The notes under the pieces are model-generated. The model searched no databases and was not told the DNA's origin. It saw only the letters and a list, made by a program, of their open reading frames with translations. Position numbers and translations under genes: made by a program. A stretch of DNA of 13,671 nt. Source: Lachnospiraceae bacterium (GTDB lineage Bacteria; Bacillota_A; Clostridia; Lachnospirales; Lachnospiraceae). The stretch is taken from positions 1 through 13,671 of the forward strand of contig JAGADM010000032.1 of the NCBI GenBank assembly GCA_017613595.1, written 5' to 3'. Numbering within the stretch: position 1 is the stretch's first letter; every line of letters begins with the position of its first letter. This document shows positions 6,668 to 13,661 of this stretch, one piece after another.

Positions 6668-7687
6668 ATGAATATCATTGTAACCGGTGGCGCCGGATTT
6701 ATCGGCTCGAACTTCGTATTCCATATGCTTGACAAGCATCCCGAGGACCGCATTATCTGTCTTGACAAGCTCACCTACGCGGGCAACCTGAGCACCCTGA
6801 AGCCTGTTCTCGACAATCCGAAGTTCCGTTTCGTGAAAGCCGACATCTGCGACCGCGAAGCAGTATATAAGCTGTTTGAGGAGGAGCATCCCGACATCGT
6901 TGTGAACTTTGCCGCGGAGAGCCATGTGGACCGTTCGATTGAGGATCCGGGCATCTTCCTTCAGACCAACATTCTCGGCACAGCCGTTTTGATGGATGCG
7001 TGCCGCAAATACGGCATCAAGCGTTATCATCAGGTATCGACGGACGAGGTTTACGGCGATCTGCCGCTTGACCGTCCCGATCTGTTCTTTACGGAGAATA
7101 CGCCGATTCATACTTCGAGCCCTTACTCGTCCTCAAAGGCCGGTGCGGATCTTCTCGTCATGGCATATCACCGCACGTTCGGTCTGCCGGTAACGATTTC
7201 GCGCTGCTCGAACAACTACGGACCGTATCATTTTCCGGAGAAGCTGATTCCGCTGATGATCGTAAACTGTCTGCATAACAAGCCTCTTCCGGTATACGGC
7301 GAGGGACTCAATGTGCGTGACTGGCTGTATGTTGAGGATCATTGCCGCGCAATCGACCTGATCATCCGGAACGGACGTGTCGGCGAGGTTTACAACGTCG
7401 GCGGCCACAACGAGATGAAGAATATCGATATCGTTAAACTGATCTGCAAGGAACTCGGCGCTCCCGAGTCGTTGATCACCTACGTTACCGACCGTAAGGG
7501 TCATGACATGCGTTATGCAATCGACCCGACGAAGATTCACAGCGAACTCGGATGGCTTCCGGAGACAAAGTTTGCCGACGGCATCAAGAAGACAATCCGC
7601 TGGTACCTCGACAACCGTGAATGGTGGGAAGAAATCATCAGCGGCGATTATCAGAACTATTACGAGAAGATGTACGCTTCCAGATAG
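6668..7687 (+). CDS. rfbB: dTDP-glucose 4,6-dehydratase (RmlB)
   Basis: NAD-dependent enzyme converting dTDP-glucose to dTDP-4-keto-6-deoxy-glucose, the second pathway step. The 339-residue product is a typical extended short-chain dehydrogenase. The NAD-binding GGAGFIGSN is at 7-15, AAESHVDRSI at 82-91, and STDEVYG at 124-130 carries the Thr-Asp-Glu used in dehydration. The YSSSK dyad (Tyr153, Lys157) and SNNYGPYHFPEKLIP (181-195) complete the active site. AGGAGGAT six to seven bases upstream of ATG supports the start. It begins 13 bases after rfbC and is the last visible gene of the glycan cluster. An rfbD reductase would be expected next but is absent; dnaX follows. Confidence 0.98.
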   Translation: MNIIVTGGAGFIGSNFVFHMLDKHPEDRIICLDKLTYAGNLSTLKPVLDNPKFRFVKADICDREAVYKLFEEEHPDIVVNFAAESHVDRSIEDPGIFLQTNILGTAVLMDACRKYGIKRYHQVSTDEVYGDLPLDRPDLFFTENTPIHTSSPYSSSKAGADLLVMAYHRTFGLPVTISRCSNNYGPYHFPEKLIPLMIVNCLHNKPLPVYGEGLNVRDWLYVEDHCRAIDLIIRNGRVGEVYNVGGHNEMKNIDIVKLICKELGAPESLITYVTDRKGHDMRYAIDPTKIHSELGWLPETKFADGIKKTIRWYLDNREWWEEIISGDYQNYYEKMYASR

Positions 7688-7730
7688 AAGCGGACCTGCG
7701 GGACGTGGTTTCCGCGAGTTCGTAAATAAC

Positions 7731-7749
7731 CGGCGGAGAGTATCCGCCG
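7731..7749 (+). promoter_or_regulatory. Hairpin abutting the dnaX ribosome binding site
   Basis: CGGCGGA (7731-7737) and TCCGCCG (7743-7749) form a perfect 7-bp GC-rich stem with a 5-base loop. GAGAGG, the probable dnaX ribosome binding site, starts two bases later. There is no U tract, so it is unlikely to terminate rfb transcripts. It might affect dnaX translation or mRNA stability. The 77-base rfbB-dnaX gap holds no clear promoter. Confidence 0.45.
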
Positions 7750-7764
7750 AGAGAGGAAAAGGTT

Positions 7765-9336
7765 ATGGCTTATACGGCGCTGTACCGGAAATTCCGTCCG
7801 GACACATTTGACGAAGTAAAAGGACAGGACGATATTGTCCGCACGCTGCGGAACCAGATACTGTCCGACCGGATCGGCCATGCCTATCTGTTCTGCGGGA
7901 CGCGGGGCACCGGTAAGACTTCGGTTGCGAAGATCCTGGCGCGTGCCGTCAACTGTGAGAATCCGCAGAACGGTAATCCGTGTAACGAATGTCCGACATG
8001 CAAGGCGATTGCCGCAGGCGCGTCCATGAACGTCGTGGAAATCGACGCGGCAAGCAACAACGGTGTTGAAAACATCCGTGAGATTGTTGAAGAAGTCCGG
8101 TATTCACCGACCGAGGGACGGTTCCGCGTCTATATCATCGACGAGGTGCACATGCTTTCGCCCGGCGCGTTTAATGCGCTTCTGAAAACGCTTGAGGAAC
8201 CGCCGTCGTATGTCGTATTTATCCTTGCGACGACTGAGGCGCATAAGATTCCGATCACGATTCTGTCGCGTTGCCAGCGGTATGACTTTAAGAGAATCCG
8301 TATCGAGACGATTGCGGACCGGCTCATGGACCTGTGCCGGCGTGAAGGGATTGAAGCCGAAGAACGGGCCATGTTTTATGTGGCGAAAGTCGCGGACGGT
8401 TCGATGCGTGATGCTCTGAGCCTTCTGGAACGCTGTGTATCGTTCTATTATGAGCAGGAACTGACCTATGACCGGATACTGGATATCCTCGGAACGGTCG
8501 ATATCGAGGTGTTCGGAAGAATGCTCCGCTATGTGCGCGACGGCAAAGTTACCGACTGCATGAATCTTCTCGACGAGCTGATCCTTTCGGGACGCGAGAT
8601 CACGCGGTTTGTTGTCGATTTTACATGGTATATGAGAAATCTCCTTCTTGCCGGGAGCGGGGAAGATGTGAGCGAGGTGCTGGAAGTATCGAGCGAACAG
8701 ATGGAAGTACTTCGGCATGAGGCAAAGGTGTTCAGCGCCGAGCAGCTGATGAAGTATATCGCTGTCTGCTGTGAGCTGACGAACCGGCTCCGCTACGCGA
8801 CGCAGAAACGTGTCATCGCGGAGATGGAATTTATCCGGCTGTGCCGGCCGCAGATGGATGAGGACAACGGCGCGGTGCTGGAGCGTATCCGCAGGCTGGA
8901 ATCGGAGATCGAATCGCTTAAGCGGAACGGAGTGGCGCTTCCCGTGTCTGCTGCGGATGCAGAGCCTGAGGAGGAAGAACCCGAGAAGGCCGTTCCGACA
9001 GCTCTTCCCGAGGATATCAAGCGGATTGCTGAAGACTGGAAGGGAATTGTCGGGCAGTACCCGCAGCCCGGACGGTTCTGTCTCGAGAGCTGCGTACCGA
9101 GTGTTTCCGAGAACGGAAAGCTTCTGCTCGTATTTGATAACATAACGGACTATCTTCTGATCAATACCGATGAGAAGAAGGCACGTCTTGTGAAACTGAT
9201 CTCGAGTCTTGTCGGCGTGCAGGCGGATGTAGACATGAAATTGCTGAGCCCCGGAGAGAAGAAGTCGGCAGTCGCCGATATCGTTACTCTGAATGAGCGG
9301 CTCAAAAACATAAAAATCAAAGTTACGGAGGAATAG
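7765..9336 (+). CDS. dnaX: DNA polymerase III subunit gamma/tau (clamp loader)
   Basis: ATPase of the clamp loader that places the beta sliding clamp on DNA and links it to the polymerase. Of 523 residues, the first 230 or so are strongly conserved: YRKFRPDTFDEVKGQD (7-22), Walker A GTRGTGKTS (45-53), a zinc module with Cys64, Cys73, Cys76 and Cys79, Walker B IIDEVHM (124-130), and the sensor/arginine-finger SRC at 168-170. The middle is helical, with an acidic, low-complexity linker near 395-410 (EPEEEEPEKA) before a less conserved C-terminal tau region. The length is near that of other Firmicute DnaX proteins. I saw no obvious frameshift site for a short gamma form. The stop is three bases before ybaB, whose ribosome binding site lies in the last dnaX codons. 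Confidence 0.98.
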   Translation: MAYTALYRKFRPDTFDEVKGQDDIVRTLRNQILSDRIGHAYLFCGTRGTGKTSVAKILARAVNCENPQNGNPCNECPTCKAIAAGASMNVVEIDAASNNGVENIREIVEEVRYSPTEGRFRVYIIDEVHMLSPGAFNALLKTLEEPPSYVVFILATTEAHKIPITILSRCQRYDFKRIRIETIADRLMDLCRREGIEAEERAMFYVAKVADGSMRDALSLLERCVSFYYEQELTYDRILDILGTVDIEVFGRMLRYVRDGKVTDCMNLLDELILSGREITRFVVDFTWYMRNLLLAGSGEDVSEVLEVSSEQMEVLRHEAKVFSAEQLMKYIAVCCELTNRLRYATQKRVIAEMEFIRLCRPQMDEDNGAVLERIRRLESEIESLKRNGVALPVSAADAEPEEEEPEKAVPTALPEDIKRIAEDWKGIVGQYPQPGRFCLESCVPSVSENGKLLLVFDNITDYLLINTDEKKARLVKLISSLVGVQADVDMKLLSPGEKKSAVADIVTLNERLKNIKIKVTEE

Positions 9337-9339
9337 GAA

Positions 9340-9690
9340 ATGGCTAAAAGAGGCGGATTTAACGGTGGAATGATGCCGGGCAACATGAACAATCTGATGA
9401 AGCAGGCACAGAAGATGCAGCGCCAGATGGAGGAAAAGCAGAAGGAACTCGAGGAGAAGATCTGGGAGGCTACTTCGGGCGGCGGAGCTGTTAAAGTACG
9501 CGTTTCCGGACATAAGGAAATCGTAGGAATCGAGATTGCTCCCGAGGTTGTGGATCCGGACGATGTTGAGATGCTGCAGGATCTTATCATGACGGCTGCC
9601 AACGAGGCGTTCCGCAACATGGAAGCCGAGAGCACGGAGATGATGAATGACATCGCAGGCGGACTCGGCGGTTTCGGCGGCCTGTTCTAA
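9340..9690 (+). CDS. ybaB: YbaB/EbfC-family nucleoid-associated protein
   Basis: A 116-residue DNA-binding protein; family members are dimers that coat nucleoid DNA. The N-terminus is Gly/Met/Asn-rich, followed by a helix [20 protein letters not shown] (16-35), the family signature. A beta region then follows ([17 protein letters not shown], 50-66), and a helix from [18 protein letters not shown] (73-90). The C-terminus is Gly-rich ([10 protein letters not shown]). Position between dnaX and recR is the classic one and makes the call secure. Translation is probably coupled to dnaX because only GAA separates the stop from ATG. Confidence 0.96.
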   Translation: MAKRGGFNGGMMPGNMNNLMKQAQKMQRQMEEKQKELEEKIWEATSGGGAVKVRVSGHKEIVGIEIAPEVVDPDDVEMLQDLIMTAANEAFRNMEAESTEMMNDIAGGLGGFGGLF

Positions 9691-9720
9691 GCGGTTAAAC
9701 CAAAGGGGAATCCTTTACGT

Positions 9721-10317
9721 ATGGAGTATTACAGTGATCATATCAGCAAATTGATTGCGGAGCTCGGACATCTTCCGGGAATCGGAACCAAATCGGCGCA
9801 GCGGCTTGCATTTTTCCTGATCAATCAGCCGAAAGAGCAGGTGGAAAAGCTGACCGAATCCATCCTTTCCGCAAGGAATAACGTAAAGTACTGCAAGACC
9901 TGCTTCACGCTGACGGATCAGGAGGAGTGTCCGATCTGCAGCAGCCTGAAGCGGAATCATAAGGTCATCATGGTGGTGGAGAATCCGCGCGATCTCGCCG
10001 CTTATGAGAAGACCGGGCAGTATGACGGCGTTTATCATGTCCTGCACGGGGCTATCTCCCCGATGCTCGGCATCGGTCCTGCGGATATCAAACTGAAGGA
10101 ATTGATGGTCCGTCTCGAAGGAGAAGTGGACGAGGTGATCATCGCAACCAATTCGGGTGTGGAAGGCGAGGCAACGGCGATGTATATCAGCCGTCTGATC
10201 AAGCCGACCGGGATCCGTGTGACGCGTATTGCGAACGGCGTTCCGGTAGGAGGAGATTTGGAGTATATCGATGAAGTTACGCTTCTGCGCGCTCTGGAGG
10301 GACGCCGGGAGCTTTAG
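9721..10317 (+). CDS. recR: Recombination mediator RecR
   Basis: Works with RecO (and RecF) to load RecA on SSB-coated single-stranded DNA. The 198 residues are standard. A helix-hairpin-helix lies at about 11-34 ([16 protein letters not shown]), a four-Cys zinc finger uses Cys58, Cys61, Cys70 and Cys73, and a Toprim domain runs from about 81 to 175 ([12 protein letters not shown], then [16 protein letters not shown]). The C-terminus [17 protein letters not shown] is characteristic. AAAGGGGAA lies ten bases before ATG. It follows ybaB by 30 bases in the same transcriptional run. Confidence 0.98.
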   Translation: MEYYSDHISKLIAELGHLPGIGTKSAQRLAFFLINQPKEQVEKLTESILSARNNVKYCKTCFTLTDQEECPICSSLKRNHKVIMVVENPRDLAAYEKTGQYDGVYHVLHGAISPMLGIGPADIKLKELMVRLEGEVDEVIIATNSGVEGEATAMYISRLIKPTGIRVTRIANGVPVGGDLEYIDEVTLLRALEGRREL

Positions 10318-10345
10318 TACGGTATGCACAGTAAGGTAAGAAAGA

Positions 10346-11488
10346 ATGAAGAAGTATAAGTGGCTGATTGCGGCGGGTGCCGCAGCGGTGATTCTTCTGG
10401 CGATTCTTCTCACGGTATGGATTGGGAAGAACAAGAAGAACCGGAGAACCTACGTGAACTTTGACGTCATCGGAAAGACGGTGGAGTTCGGCGAGACAAG
10501 CGAGGTGCATTATCTCCCTTCCGGGAAGGGCGTGTTCCGTTACACGAGGGACGGCGGCGAGATCATCGATAAGAAAGGAAAGAGTCTTGTAACCGTTTCC
10601 TACAATATGAATAAGCCGTACGGCGCCACATGCGGAAACGCGGCGGCGATCGGCGAGATCGGCGGTAAGGCTTTGGTCATCGTCGACCATAAGGGAAATG
10701 TCACTCCCCTGACAACACCTTATCCGATCGTAATGGTTAAGGTTGCGTCACAGGGCGTTACCGCGGTTCTAATGAATGACGGCAAGCAGGATTTCCTCGA
10801 TCTTTATGACAGCGAGGGGGCCGTTATTGCGTCCGCCAATACGCTTGTCACGAAGGACGGATTTCCGGTAGACATCACGCTTTCAAACGACGGAACCAAA
10901 CTGGTTACGGCATATACATATTTTGAGAACGAAAAGATTCAGACAAAGCTTACGTTTTATAACTTCGGTCCAGTCGGCGGAAACTATGTGGACGGAATCG
11001 TTGCGGTTCGGATGTTTCCGGGAGAGATGATCGCGGACATCGAATTTGCCGATAACAATACTGTTGTTGCTTACGGCGACTCCGTGGTACGGATCTTTGA
11101 TATGGAAGAGATTGCGGACCTGAAGAAGGAGCTGACGGTCAAGGAGAAGATCCGGTCGGTTGCCTGCTCCGATAAGAATATCGGACTGATCGTGGAAAGT
11201 CATGAGAAAGGCGGCAACTATCTTGTCCGTGTTTATGACCTTGACGGAAAGCAGGCCGATGAGAAGAGCATTACGGAGAGTTATGATCATTTTCAGCTGC
11301 AGGGCGGGGACGTAATTCTCTTTAATGAAAAGGAACTGTATATCTACCGGATCGGCGGACGTGACAAGATCCGCGTGGAAATGCGAAAGAACCTTTGTTA
11401 TGTGGCACCCGTGGACGGTGTCAACGAATTTGTGTTTGTGGGAGAGACGTATCTCGAACGGATCCGTCTCGTAGGAGAGAAAAGATAA
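10346..11488 (+). CDS. Membrane-anchored protein of unknown function (DUF5711-like)
   Basis: Product of 380 residues. An N-terminal membrane anchor at about 7-26 follows MKKYKW, and the basic GKNKKNRR comes straight after it, so topology is not certain from charge alone. The rest is built of short beta-rich repeats such as VDITLSNDGTKLVTAYTYF, MIADIEFADNNTVVAYGDSVVRIFDM and IRSVACSDKNIGLIVES, a pattern that suggests a WD40-like beta-propeller. It resembles the Clostridial DUF5711 family by pattern and by its place before a CvpA-type gene; I recognise this from memory only. The ribosome binding site is weak (AAGG nine bases upstream). It lies 28 bases after recR and 12 before the next gene, so probably one operon. 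Biochemical function unknown. Confidence 0.8.
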   Translation: MKKYKWLIAAGAAAVILLAILLTVWIGKNKKNRRTYVNFDVIGKTVEFGETSEVHYLPSGKGVFRYTRDGGEIIDKKGKSLVTVSYNMNKPYGATCGNAAAIGEIGGKALVIVDHKGNVTPLTTPYPIVMVKVASQGVTAVLMNDGKQDFLDLYDSEGAVIASANTLVTKDGFPVDITLSNDGTKLVTAYTYFENEKIQTKLTFYNFGPVGGNYVDGIVAVRMFPGEMIADIEFADNNTVVAYGDSVVRIFDMEEIADLKKELTVKEKIRSVACSDKNIGLIVESHEKGGNYLVRVYDLDGKQADEKSITESYDHFQLQGGDVILFNEKELYIYRIGGRDKIRVEMRKNLCYVAPVDGVNEFVFVGETYLERIRLVGEKR

Positions 11489-11500
11489 AGGAGGCAGACT

Positions 11501-12202
11501 ATGAGCTGGGTATTAATTGTTTGTATAGCGATTCTTGTCGTACTCGGGCTGGTCGGACTGAAACTCGGCGTGGTGAAGATGCTGTACCATCTCGCCGCAT
11601 TTGCCCTGGCACTGATACTGACGGCGCTTCTTGCACCGCCGATTGCAAAATCATTCGTGAAGACCGATTCCCCCCGTATGGACAGGATGAAGGAAAAGGT
11701 GATCACTACGCTTCATCTGGACGAAATTGATTATGAGAAATTCGATATCAATGAAGCGCTGGAGAAGATTGAACTTCCGGATTCCATACGTGACGAACTT
11801 AAGACGTTCAATGCCGTTGACGTATACAAGTCGATGGGAGTTGACGGGGCGAAGGATTATATTGCGACGTCCGTTGCGACGGTTATCCTGCAGGCGGTTG
11901 TATATATTGTCGTATTTGTCTTGATCTTTCTGATTGTGTTCCTTGTCTTCCAGACGATCAATCTGATCGATAAGGTTCCGGGACTCCGGATGATCAACCG
12001 GCTTGCCGGTATGACGGTCGGGCTTCTGATGGGCGCGTGCGTGATCTTCCTGTTCTTCGTTCTTGTGACGGCACTTTCGAGCATGCCCGTCGGACAGGAT
12101 ATGCTGCAGCAGATTAACGACAATTCCGTGCTGCGGTTCTGGTATGACAATAACCCGCTGAACGGCGGATTCGTATATCTTTCTTCCATCGTGAAGAAAT
12201 AA
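11501..12202 (+). CDS. CvpA-family integral membrane protein
   Basis: Product of 233 residues with hydrophobic segments at about 4-20, 29-48, 122-151 and 170-192. The soluble insert at about 50-120 carries many charged residues. The last segment, RLAGMTVGLLMGACVIFLFF (167-186), is the best-conserved part of CvpA-type proteins. CvpA homologues were first tied to colicin V production and later to envelope stress; the exact activity is unclear. A strong AAAGGAGG seven to eight bases before ATG supports the start. It begins 12 bases after the DUF5711-like gene, suggesting joint expression and perhaps a shared envelope role. It is followed by the hairpin at 12215-12244. Confidence 0.85.
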   Translation: MSWVLIVCIAILVVLGLVGLKLGVVKMLYHLAAFALALILTALLAPPIAKSFVKTDSPRMDRMKEKVITTLHLDEIDYEKFDINEALEKIELPDSIRDELKTFNAVDVYKSMGVDGAKDYIATSVATVILQAVVYIVVFVLIFLIVFLVFQTINLIDKVPGLRMINRLAGMTVGLLMGACVIFLFFVLVTALSSMPVGQDMLQQINDNSVLRFWYDNNPLNGGFVYLSSIVKK

Positions 12203-12214
12203 TAAAAACAGCAA

Positions 12215-12244
12215 CGGCGGCGTTTCCGTGAGGAAATGCCGCTG
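12215..12244 (+). other. Stable stem-loop between cvpA-like gene and aldolase
   Basis: A 13-bp stem (12215-12227 with 12232-12244, two G-T pairs) encloses a GTGA loop, which fits the GNRA tetraloop class. It is not followed by a T tract on the plus strand, so it is not a textbook terminator. It might be an mRNA-processing, attenuation or stabilising element separating the two genes. The 79-base gap otherwise holds a TATAAA-like element at 12252-12257 without a convincing -35. Confidence 0.55.
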
Positions 12245-12281
12245 CGTGTACATATAAAAGATTTATCGGAGGATTTACGGA

Positions 12282-13244
12282 ATGAACGATTTTATGAAGC
12301 AGGTAGGAAACCTGGGTGTTATCCCGGTTGTAAAGATTGACCGCGCGGAAGATGCGGTGCCGCTTGCGAAGGCGCTGATCGACGGCGGATTGCCGGTTGC
12401 CGAGGTGACCTTCCGTACGGATGCTGCCGGTGAGGCAATTGCGGCAATGTGCAAGGCTTATCCCGAGATGCTTGTCGGAGCGGGAACGGTTCTCACGACG
12501 GAGCAGGTGGATGCCGCGGTTAAAGCGGGAGCCAAATTCATCGTCAGCCCCGGTCTGAATCCGAAAGTTGTTTCCTATTGTAAAGAGATCGGCGTTCCGA
12601 TCATTCCCGGTGTGAATAACCCGTCCCAGATTGAGCAGGCGCTTGAACTCGGTCTTGAAGTGGTGAAATTCTTCCCGGCTGAGGCAAGCGGCGGCCTTGC
12701 CATGATCAAAGCAATGTCCGCTCCCTACGGCAAACTTATGTTCATGCCTACGGGCGGTATCAGCGCTTCGAATCTGAAGAACTATCTCGATTTCGGCAAG
12801 GTCCTTGCCTGCGGCGGAAGCTGGATGGTGAAGGGAGATATGATCAACGCCGGCGATTTCGCGGGGATTACCGCGCTGACGAAGGAAGCGGTGCGCGGTA
12901 TGCTTGGCTTCGGCGTAAAGCATATCGGTATTAATTCGGCGGACGAGGCAGAAGCGAAGAAGACGGCAGATTTGTTTGCGACGATCTTCGGATTTGACAT
13001 CCATGAGATTCCGATTTCGTATTTCTGCGGAACGGGAGTGGAAGTGATGAAGTATGACGGCGAGGGACGGCTCGGTCATATTGCCGTAGCGACCAACTAT
13101 ATGGACCGCGCGATCGCGTATCTCGAGCGCAAAGGAATCGCTCTCGATTATGACTCGATCACGCGTGACGAAAAAGGCAATATCAAACTGATCTACCTGA
13201 AACAGGATTTCGGCGGATTTGCCGTTCATCTTGCAAGATGGTAG
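12282..13244 (+). CDS. eda: KDPG/KHG aldolase fused to a C-terminal VOC (glyoxalase-like) domain
   Basis: Residues 1-205 are a class I KDPG/KHG aldolase, which splits 2-keto-3-deoxy-6-phosphogluconate to pyruvate and glyceraldehyde-3-phosphate. Visible landmarks are PVVKID (15-20), the active-site EVTFRT (Glu41, Arg45), GAGTVLT (67-73), SPGLNP (89-94), Schiff-base lysine Lys129 in VVKFFPAE, and PTGGIS (156-161). A stand-alone aldolase ends near 205-215. Here about 110 more residues follow with a VOC-like pattern: VKHIGINS (212-219), FGFDIHEIP, RLGHIAVATNYMDRAIAYLERKGI and GGFAVHLARW at the end. Possible metal ligands are His214, Glu254, His266 and His316. CGGAGGAT upstream of ATG supports the start. 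No Entner-Doudoroff partner gene is nearby. The aldolase call is firm; the VOC call is by pattern. Confidence 0.93.
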   Translation: MNDFMKQVGNLGVIPVVKIDRAEDAVPLAKALIDGGLPVAEVTFRTDAAGEAIAAMCKAYPEMLVGAGTVLTTEQVDAAVKAGAKFIVSPGLNPKVVSYCKEIGVPIIPGVNNPSQIEQALELGLEVVKFFPAEASGGLAMIKAMSAPYGKLMFMPTGGISASNLKNYLDFGKVLACGGSWMVKGDMINAGDFAGITALTKEAVRGMLGFGVKHIGINSADEAEAKKTADLFATIFGFDIHEIPISYFCGTGVEVMKYDGEGRLGHIAVATNYMDRAIAYLERKGIALDYDSITRDEKGNIKLIYLKQDFGGFAVHLARW

Positions 13245-13261
13245 GAAATCGGACAGAGACG

Positions 13262-13290
13262 AAACCCGGCACTTCGGCGCCGGGTTTTTT
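13262..13290 (+). terminator. Strong intrinsic terminator after the aldolase
   Basis: AAACCCGGC (13262-13270) pairs with GCCGGGTTT (13279-13287) around an 8-base loop, and the T run extends to 13290. It starts 18 bases after the aldolase stop. It closes the dnaX-to-aldolase run and insulates it from the ribosomal promoter downstream. Confidence 0.92.
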
Positions 13291-13426
13291 ATATAATAAG
13301 GAAACGTGTTTACGAAGGACTTCCGAAGCATGAAGGAAAATGCCGTAAAAGCAGGAGTTTTCTAAGCGTTCTTGTGGTCTCAGGGGGGCATAAATGACAA
13401 CATATTGTGGTGCGGAAAATGCGTTG
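13291..13426. other. Intergenic stretch without a recognised gene
   Basis: This gap between the terminator and the A-tract region holds no convincing coding sequence. A TATAAT at 13292-13297 has no -35 partner and sits in the terminator tail. A 36-base frame at 13330-13365 has no clear ribosome binding site. No conserved RNA structure was recognised. Confidence 0.6.
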
Positions 13427-13455
13427 AAAAAAGGCGTAAAAAAAGATTAAAATAG
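13427..13455 (+). promoter_or_regulatory. A-tract UP-like element upstream of the ribosomal promoter
   Basis: Runs of six A (13427-13432), seven A (13438-13444) and four A (13449-13452) are centred roughly 10-11 bases apart, just upstream of the -35 at 13459. Helically phased A-tracts bend DNA and UP elements bind the RNA polymerase alpha subunits; both are known enhancers of rRNA promoters. The assignment here is from position and composition. Confidence 0.6.
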
Positions 13456-13458
13456 TTG

Positions 13459-13487
13459 TTGACATTGCAAATGGGCGGTGTTATAAT
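13459..13487 (+). promoter_or_regulatory. Consensus rRNA operon promoter
   Basis: TTGACA (13459-13464), a 17-base spacer, and TATAAT (13482-13487) preceded by TGT, an extended -10. Both hexamers are perfect sigma-A matches. The start should lie near 13494-13495; a G is at 13495. It drives the leader and the apparent 16S rRNA gene at the right edge. Confidence 0.92.
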
Positions 13488-13527
13488 CACTTTTGCTGAC
13501 GCCCCAGAGGGTGCGTTTTCGGCGCAA

Positions 13528-13547
13528 TGAACTTTGAAAACTGAATA
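13528..13547 (+). promoter_or_regulatory. boxA-like antitermination motif
   Basis: TGAACTTTGAAAACTGAATA resembles the boxA core (CTTTGAAAACT) seen in Firmicute rRNA leaders and spacers, bound by NusB-NusE in the antitermination complex. It lies about 35 bases after the predicted start, the usual place. Confidence 0.65.
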
Positions 13548-13565
13548 GTGAAACAACCTTGAAGA

Positions 13566-13607
13566 TTCGTTTGAAATGTTTCCTTCATTTCAATGAAGAG
13601 AAGCGAA
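13566..13607 (+). other. Leader hairpin in pre-16S RNA
   Basis: TTCGTTT (13566-13572) pairs with AAGCGAA (13601-13607, one G-T), and inside it GAAATG (13573-13578) pairs with CATTTC (13586-13591). CTTCATT and AATGAAG nearby offer an alternative pairing. It could be a processing or assembly element of the rRNA leader. Confidence 0.5.
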
Positions 13608-13661
13608 CTTTAACAAATGTAAATTTCAGGAAACACAGGCTTATTAAATAAGTCAGATGTT

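Larger units (their letters stand above)
13494..13661 (+). ncRNA. Pre-16S rRNA leader
   Basis: Transcribed spacer of about 170 bases between the ribosomal promoter and the apparent 16S 5' end. It contains a boxA-like antitermination motif, a long irregular hairpin (13566-13607) and a CTTATT/AATAAG dyad close to the 16S end. No reading frame with a ribosome binding site was seen. RNase processing of this part would normally need pairing with sequence downstream of 16S, outside the window. Confidence 0.75.

Noticed and set aside
7765..9336. Programmed frameshift in dnaX producing a short gamma form
   Set aside because: No A-rich slippery heptamer with a downstream stem was found near the end of the ATPase region; many Firmicutes make only the full-length form.
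8104..9513. Long open frame on the minus strand opposite dnaX
   Set aside because: It mirrors a strongly conserved gene, has no family motif and no ribosome binding site, and runs across the dnaX/ybaB junction. Codon bias of the plus-strand genes explains it.
12114..13331. 405-codon minus-strand open frame opposite the aldolase
   Set aside because: It crosses the aldolase, a terminator and the end of the cvpA-like gene; its composition (many His, Arg) is typical of antisense of GC-rich coding DNA.
13330..13365. Eleven-codon micro-frame upstream of the rRNA promoter
   Set aside because: No convincing ribosome binding site, no regulatory hairpin pair after it, and it is followed by a ribosomal RNA operon, not by a gene needing a leader peptide.
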